From Geosiphon pyriformis (Eukaryota; Glomeromycota; Glomeromycetes; Archaeosporales; Geosiphonaceae), in the NCBI GenBank assembly GCA_016748015.1, contig JAAOMT010000521.1, positions 249,024-313,023 of the forward strand: a stretch of 64,000 bases of DNA. The letters run 5' to 3'. Shown one piece after another: positions 58,560 through 64,000 of this stretch (position 1 is the first letter of the stretch; the number at the start of each line of letters is the position of its first letter). Both the position numbers and the translations under genes were made by a program. Below the pieces are notes generated by a model. It saw nothing but the letters and a program-made list of their open reading frames with translations. It was not told where the DNA came from and did no database searches.

Positions 58560-59995
58560 GTTATTTGCTCTAACCAAAACAATTAAAACAGATAAACTTA
58601 GGAAATCTAGATCCACTACAATATATACAGCTCAAGATGTTATTCAACAACTTCAACAACATTTTTGCCAGTGAAAACAAATTTGGCAGAACTGACATCA
58701 TTCAACATCAAATAAAAACTGGAAATACAATGCCAATTAAGCAAAGAGCATACAGAGTATTATCAACCAGCCATGAGATCATTTATCAAGAAATCAATTA
58801 GATGCTTAACAACAGACTAATTCAGCTATTAATGAGTCCATAGTCATTACCAGTAGTACTAATCCATAAGAAAAATGGAAAAATCTGCTTTTGTGTAAAT
58901 TACTGGAAACTAAATGGAATAATCAAAGGAGATAGCTACCTAATCCCAAAAATCCAAGAGCTGTTCAATGCTTTTAGAAAGAAGAAATGGTTTTCAACTT
59001 TAGACTTAGACAGTGGTTACTAACAAGTAGTCATAAAACCAGAAGACAAGAAGAAAACAGCTTTTACAACTTGAGAAAAAAATTTCAAATTTGAAGTAAT
59101 GCTATTTGGCTTGATGAATGCTCCAGCCACATTTCAATAATTTATGGAAATTGTCTATACAGGACTGCTATGGAAATCAGTAGTTGTATATTTGGATAAC
59201 ACTAATGTGTTCTCAAAGACATTTGATGATCATTTGTATTATCTCCAACAAGTATTTGAAAAACTCAAACAAGTAAGATTAAAATTAAATGCAAACAAAT
59301 GCTTCTTCAGAAAAATAAAGCTAAAATTCTTGGGACATGTTATGAACAAAGATGGAATCAAGACAGATCCAGACAAAATTGAGATAGTTAAAAACTTTCT
59401 AATACCTACCAACTTGATAGAATTAAGAGCATTCTTGGGATTTGCCAGATACTACCACCACTTCATCAAAGACTTTTCCAAAATAGCTCAACCACTACAT
59501 CAACTCCAAACAAAGAATACCAAATATAAATGGACTGAAAACTAACAAAAAAGGCTTTAACACACTGAAAAGAAAGCTTATTCAAGCCCTAATATTAATC
59601 TATTCAGATTACAGCAAACCATTCATTATTACTACTAATGCATCTGAACAAGTTTTGGGAATAGTACTATCTCAAAAAAGACCAGATGGACGAGAACACT
59701 CAGTAGCTTATGCCAGCAGAAGCTTAAGTCCAACTGAAAAGAACTATGGAACTTCAGCACTGAAACACTTGGCTATCTATTGGGCTGTTACCAAATAGAA
59801 AAAATACTTGAGTCAAAAGTTTGATGTATATATTGATCACAAAAGATTAACTTTAATTTAGAAGCAAAAATTTGGAGATGATTGTCATGCCAGATGGAAA
59901 ATAGAACTTTCACTATTTAATTATATAGTACATTATAAAAAAAGAAAAAAAAATAGAAATGCTAATAGTTTGTCACAAATAAAATAAATCTAAAA
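58560..59995 (+). pseudogene. E5 reverse transcriptase and RNase H
   Basis: Recognisable RT blocks are VLIHKKNGKICFCV, TLDLDSGY*QVVI, GLMNAPATFQ*FME and the catalytic box YLDN at 59189-59200. RNase H has IYSDYSKPFIITTNAS (Asp to Asn) and NYGTSALKHLAIYWAV. Stops are frequent. Confidence 0.87.
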
Positions 59996-60169
59996 ACATT
60001 TCAACCCAAAAATATAACAAAAAGATGAATATACAAAAATATTAACAATTTCAACATTATATAAATATCCAGTTGTTCAAGGAGAAATTATATCAAAAAA
60101 AACAAAACAACATAAAGCAACAATCAAAATATTTTATCAACCATCAAAACATACTTTACCAGAAAAACA

Positions 60170-61375
60170 AATGAAATCCAAATTAACCAACCAGAGGAAG
60201 AGACAATATTATTTAACATGCACTCAAATTCAACAGCAGGACATTTTCACAAAGAAGCAATCATAGAAAAAATCAGAAAAAGATACTATTGGCCATCAAT
60301 GTATCCAGATATTACCCAATATGTGCAAAATTGTGATGCTTATTAAAGCAAAGGAGGAACAAAATCCAATGAACCATTGAAACCAATCAAAGTGAAACAA
60401 CTATTTAATTATATTGGAATTGACTTAGTCAGACCATTAACAATCACCAGCAGAGGCAACAGATATATTGCAGTAGCCATGAATTATCTCACTAAATGGC
60501 CAGAAGCAAAAGCCATTCAAAAAGCAGATGCAAAATCTGTTGCCAAATTTGTTTATCAAGATTTGATTTGTTGACACAAATGTCCAAAAGAACTACTATC
60601 AGATCAAAGAACTCACTTTGTAAATAGAATATTGGTGGAATTAAGTCAAAGATTTGAGATAAAAAGACCATTATCATTATCATACCATCCACAAACAAAT
60701 GGGTTAATTGAAAGGTTCAACAGAATACTGTGCAAAACAATAGCTAAGATCAGCCAAAAAAACCAGAATAAATGAAATTTGTTCATACCATCAGTATTAT
60801 TTGCTTACAGGACAATAAAGCAAGACACTATACAAACAACACCATTTGAATTAGTATATGGTAGAACAGCAATATTACTAGTTGAGATAGAAGTCAGAAC
60901 ATATTCAACAGAACCAATAACAAAAGAAAATTTTCAAAGAATATTGCTGAAAAGAACATATGGCTTAATAGAAACACTAAAAAACAAATAGCAAAAAGCA
61001 GTTGACAATATCTAAAAGTTACAAAAAAAACCAAAAAAAAAACATGATAACCAACTACCAGATAAACCAGTTGAATTTAAAATTGGAGACAAAGTATTCT
61101 TACATCGTACCAAAGTAGAAAAACAATGGAGTGAAAAATTTGACTCCAAATAGGATGGACCATTTCATATAGAAAAAATTCTAGAAAATAGAGCTTATAA
61201 ATTAAAGTTGAACAACAAAATCTTAACCAAAACAGCACATAGAAATTAACTGAAACTATATCAAACCATAGTATCACTATTCACCAATAATATTCTACAA
61301 TTAGGAGTACAGAGAATACTTGTCCAACCAGATGAGATTCCACAAGATCTAGAACCAATCATAATTATTGAACCA
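60170..61375 (+). pseudogene. E5 integrase
   Basis: GHFHKEAIIEKIRKRYYWPS and QNCDAY (one zinc Cys lost) precede the core: IGIDLVRPLTITSRGN, LLSDQRTHFVN and NGLIERFNR. All three acidic catalytic residues are still readable. The C-terminal FKIGDKVFLHRTKVEKQWSE is kept. At least six stops. Confidence 0.87.
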
Positions 61376-61379
61376 AACA

Positions 61380-62082
61380 CATTAAAACTAAACAACCAAA
61401 AAAGTATATAAAGACACAGTATATGCGACAAAAACAACAAAAAAAAATGAAAATACCAGCCCATATTTACACTTTAGCTCAACAATTGTTTTAGGTTTTA
61501 AGTTAACAGCAAGTAAATATAGAAATTATTATCAACAACCAAACAATCTGTTATTAAAACACCAAACAAAAAGAAAAAAGTACACCATATTAATGACCAC
61601 AAAAACAATCAATAAACTAGTCAAATAAAATAGTAGAGAAAGTAAAGAACACTTTTGGAAAGATAATGATCATAGTTCCAACAAAAAAACTAACTAGAAA
61701 AAATTGGAACCAATAAATAGACCAATTTCCAATACCATATTACTACTATTAATTGAGACAAAAAGTAGATATTAAGAAGTTATATCTTAACAAATCCAAG
61801 AAAATCTTCAATCAAGAGATAATCTGGAACATTGAAGACATTATTGAAAAAAAAAAAAACTTGACACTACATATTAAGACTATTTATTAACTACACACAA
61901 TATTTTAAAACTACTCAGAAGTATTGTTACATTCTAACATAGAAACAATAATCATCAACCAATGGAGAAGAATAAACAACTCACAAATTGAAAAAATAAA
62001 GAGTAGAGTAAAACAGATGCTACTTGAAAAAAAAGTATTTGACATAATTCAAAATGAGAATTTTAATGGAGCTCAATATTAA
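61380..62082 (+). pseudogene. E5 extra ORF after integrase (FxGAQ protein)
   Basis: A heavily stopped reading frame keeps IYTLAQQLF, FPIPYYYY, KKNLTLHIKTIY, INNSQIEKIKSRV and the end ENFNGAQY, just before the polypurine tract. Alignment to E1 and E2 at both ends and the middle supports common descent. Confidence 0.68.
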
Positions 62083-62095
62083 AAAGAGGAGATAA

Positions 62096-62915
62096 TGTTA
62101 CTCATAAAAAAAAACAGATATAGAAAATAGTAAACCAATAGGAGAGTAGTAGTTAGCACATAAGCACATTGTTCAGCAATATAGAACAATGTCAAAAATC
62201 ATGGCACATTGTTCAACAATGTAGAGCAATGTCAAAAAATCACAGCACATTGCTCAACAATATGAAGTGATGTTAGAAAATTAGGGCATATTGTTCAGCA
62301 ATGTAAGCATTGCTCAAAAAATCATAGCACATCACTCAAGAATGTGAGCAATCTCATAAAACATTAATTATGTATATATAGTGGTAGCATATTACAAATA
62401 TTAATAAATAATTATTCACTATCTCCAATCTACTCTCCACTATCAACACTCCATGTTGATAGTAATTGATACTTAACCACACTAGAACAATAGCTCTTGA
62501 TCACAGCTATTGACAGAATACTAATGTGCAAATTACTTTGGCTTATTTTCTTATTTTCTTTTTTTGCTTTATTTTCTTTGTTGTTTTGTTAACTTGATTA
62601 AAAAAATTACATGTGGAGATACTAATGTCAAAATATAGCACTGGTAAAAGACTCAAAAATAAAAATAGACACTCGGAATTGAGGATATCTTACCAAGAAG
62701 ATTACCAGCCATTATATTGAGAAAAAAATTGATGAAACTGCAGTTTTAGAAGCTACAGATAAAACTATCAATTGAATCTCTGTCTATTATACAAAAGACT
62801 CAAACAAAACCTTCAAAAAACACACCTTCAGAAAGTACCAACATCAATACATTAATTGAGCACCAAGTTATGAATTTGTTATTTAATTTGAGACCCCAAA
62901 TAATCACCTGTAACA
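62096..62915 (+). repeat. E5 3' LTR
   Basis: TGTTACTCATAAAAA... to CACCTGTAACA, preceded by the purine tract AAAAAGAGGAGATAA. The repeat block is at 62,150-62,350. Both hairpins are present (62440-62462 and about 62,488-62,512). Confidence 0.92.
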
Positions 62916-64000
62916 ACATGTAAAAAACTATGAAATGGCAATGGAAGAAGCAAACCATACCAAACTTGTAAATCTTGCTATTGGAAAAACTAGCTCAACA
63001 GTTGAAAAGAAAATTGACCAACTTACAAAAAAGGTTGAAAATTATTTTACCAACCAACAACAACAGCAATAAACACAAAGATATCAGCCATCACAACAAC
63101 AAAACCAAACCAACTACCCATTATTATCAAACAGTTAAAACCAAAGTTGTCATTACTGTGAGATTCCAGAACATTGGAAACAAGATTGCAGAAAGCTACA
63201 AAAAGACCAACAAAACAAGAGTAATCAATGTTACTTTTCAATACAGCAATTTTTTTATCAGTCTTTACCACCAGTTTACTATTTTTCAAGATCCTAACAG
63301 CAGACCAATTACTATTTACTTGCTCCATAGCAACAACAATCTTTTCCAATTCAACAGTATCTACAACCACTTACATAATAATATCAAGTACTAGTCTGAA
63401 AATTGGTTTAACATAACCAATTTACATCCCAAAATCAATTCCAGAATAATAACAACAGAATCAATTCAAACAACCATTTGGTTTCCCAAAATTCTGATCA
63501 GCAAAAACCCAATCATTATTATACCCAATCCAGCTATTTTACAATGCCTGAAGAATCGAATTTTCAACAAACTGTACTTTTTGAAGGTAAAGTTGCAACA
63601 CCAAGATCAAACTCTTTCAACAATACTATCTCACCAACATAAATTGTTCAAAATACCAACTTCTTAGATATATTTCTATTTGAATTTGAAGCCAATAAAT
63701 CACCATTTTTGCTTAGCAATGTAGCAGTTAATAAACAAAAAGCAATTACTGTTATGTATACTGAAACTGAAGTAGAAGAAAAACAAATCCACTTGATTCT
63801 AAACAGTAGATCTGTTAAAAGTATTATTACCTACCAACTGATGCAACAGCTTAGAAAAAATGTTGACAGACCAGCTTAAAGAGTAATTGTTACAGTTGAT
63901 GGCATAAAGAAAACTCCAGTAAGAAAAATTGACAACTTCTTATTCACTATTGATAGAATTACTATTCCAGTTAAAGTTCTAGTCATAAATACATTCTAAT
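62916..64000 (+). mobile_element. E4, right part (gag end and protease), continues beyond the window
   Basis: After the ACAT duplication the E4 gag resumes (VKNYEMAMEEANHTKLVNLA). The zinc knuckle CHYCEIPEHWKQDC at 63148-63189 is intact. The protease region (about 63,660-64,000) has ITVMYTETEVEEKQIHLILN, where Asn replaces the catalytic Asp, then VIVTVDGIKKTPVRKIDNF. Several stops. RT and the 3' LTR lie outside. Confidence 0.85.

Larger units (their letters stand above)
52124..62915 (+). mobile_element. E5: complete Ty3-type LTR retrotransposon inserted in E4
   Basis: Same domain order as E1 and E2. LTRs are 875 and 820 bp; the 3' copy lacks about 55 bp present near 52,410-52,470 of the 5' copy. 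The 5' LTR now starts TTTTAC where TGTTAC is expected. The E6 solo LTR interrupts gag. Coding parts are full of stops and A/T-shifted, more than in E1 or E2. Confidence 0.92.

Overview
The window looks like nuclear DNA of an AT-rich, intron-rich filamentous fungus. The short GT..AG introns, a fungal-type PAT1 and DOHH, and a dense nest of Ty3 and LINE retroelements fit an arbuscular mycorrhizal (Glomeromycotina) genome. That placement is inference from style and gene content; there is no rRNA or other marker here.

Positions 1-8,600 are a compact genic island. From the left edge there are exon-like remnants of an unidentified gene. A three-exon acidic coiled-coil protein gene (minus strand) follows. 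It is divergently paired with an 11-exon PAT1 mRNA-decapping activator gene (plus strand). PAT1 converges on a four-exon deoxyhypusine hydroxylase gene (minus strand). CACGTG palindromes lie upstream of the PAT1/coiled-coil gene pair and of DOHH.

From 8,885 to the right edge everything recognisable is transposon. A LINE (LINE-A, minus strand, 8,885-15,790) has ORF1 with a zinc knuckle, endonuclease, RT, RNase H and a C-terminal Cys/His finger. A second, more decayed LINE (LINE-B, minus strand) lies in three pieces between 16,689 and about 43,740. It is split by two complete Ty3-type elements, E1 (16,935-27,114) and E2 (27,538-37,722). An extremely AT-rich stretch (43,740-47,409) still carries ghost Ty3 integrase, LTR and protease sequence. 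Then comes a nest: E3 (from 47,410) is interrupted by E4 (from 49,916), E4 by complete E5 (52,124-62,915), and E5 by a reversed solo LTR, E6 (54,569-55,393), which holds an assembly gap. After E5, E4 resumes and runs off the window.

E1, E2 and E5 share one unusual plan: LTR - tRNA-type primer site - gag with zinc knuckle - retropepsin - bipartite Cys-rich domain - dUTPase - RT/RNase H - integrase - a conserved extra ORF ending in F-x-G-A-Q-Y/F - polypurine tract - LTR. LTRs begin TGTTAC and end GTAACA, with 4-bp target duplications. All copies are dead. Stops and lost catalytic residues are explained almost entirely by C:G to T:A changes, and all five RT catalytic boxes in the window read D-N instead of D-D.
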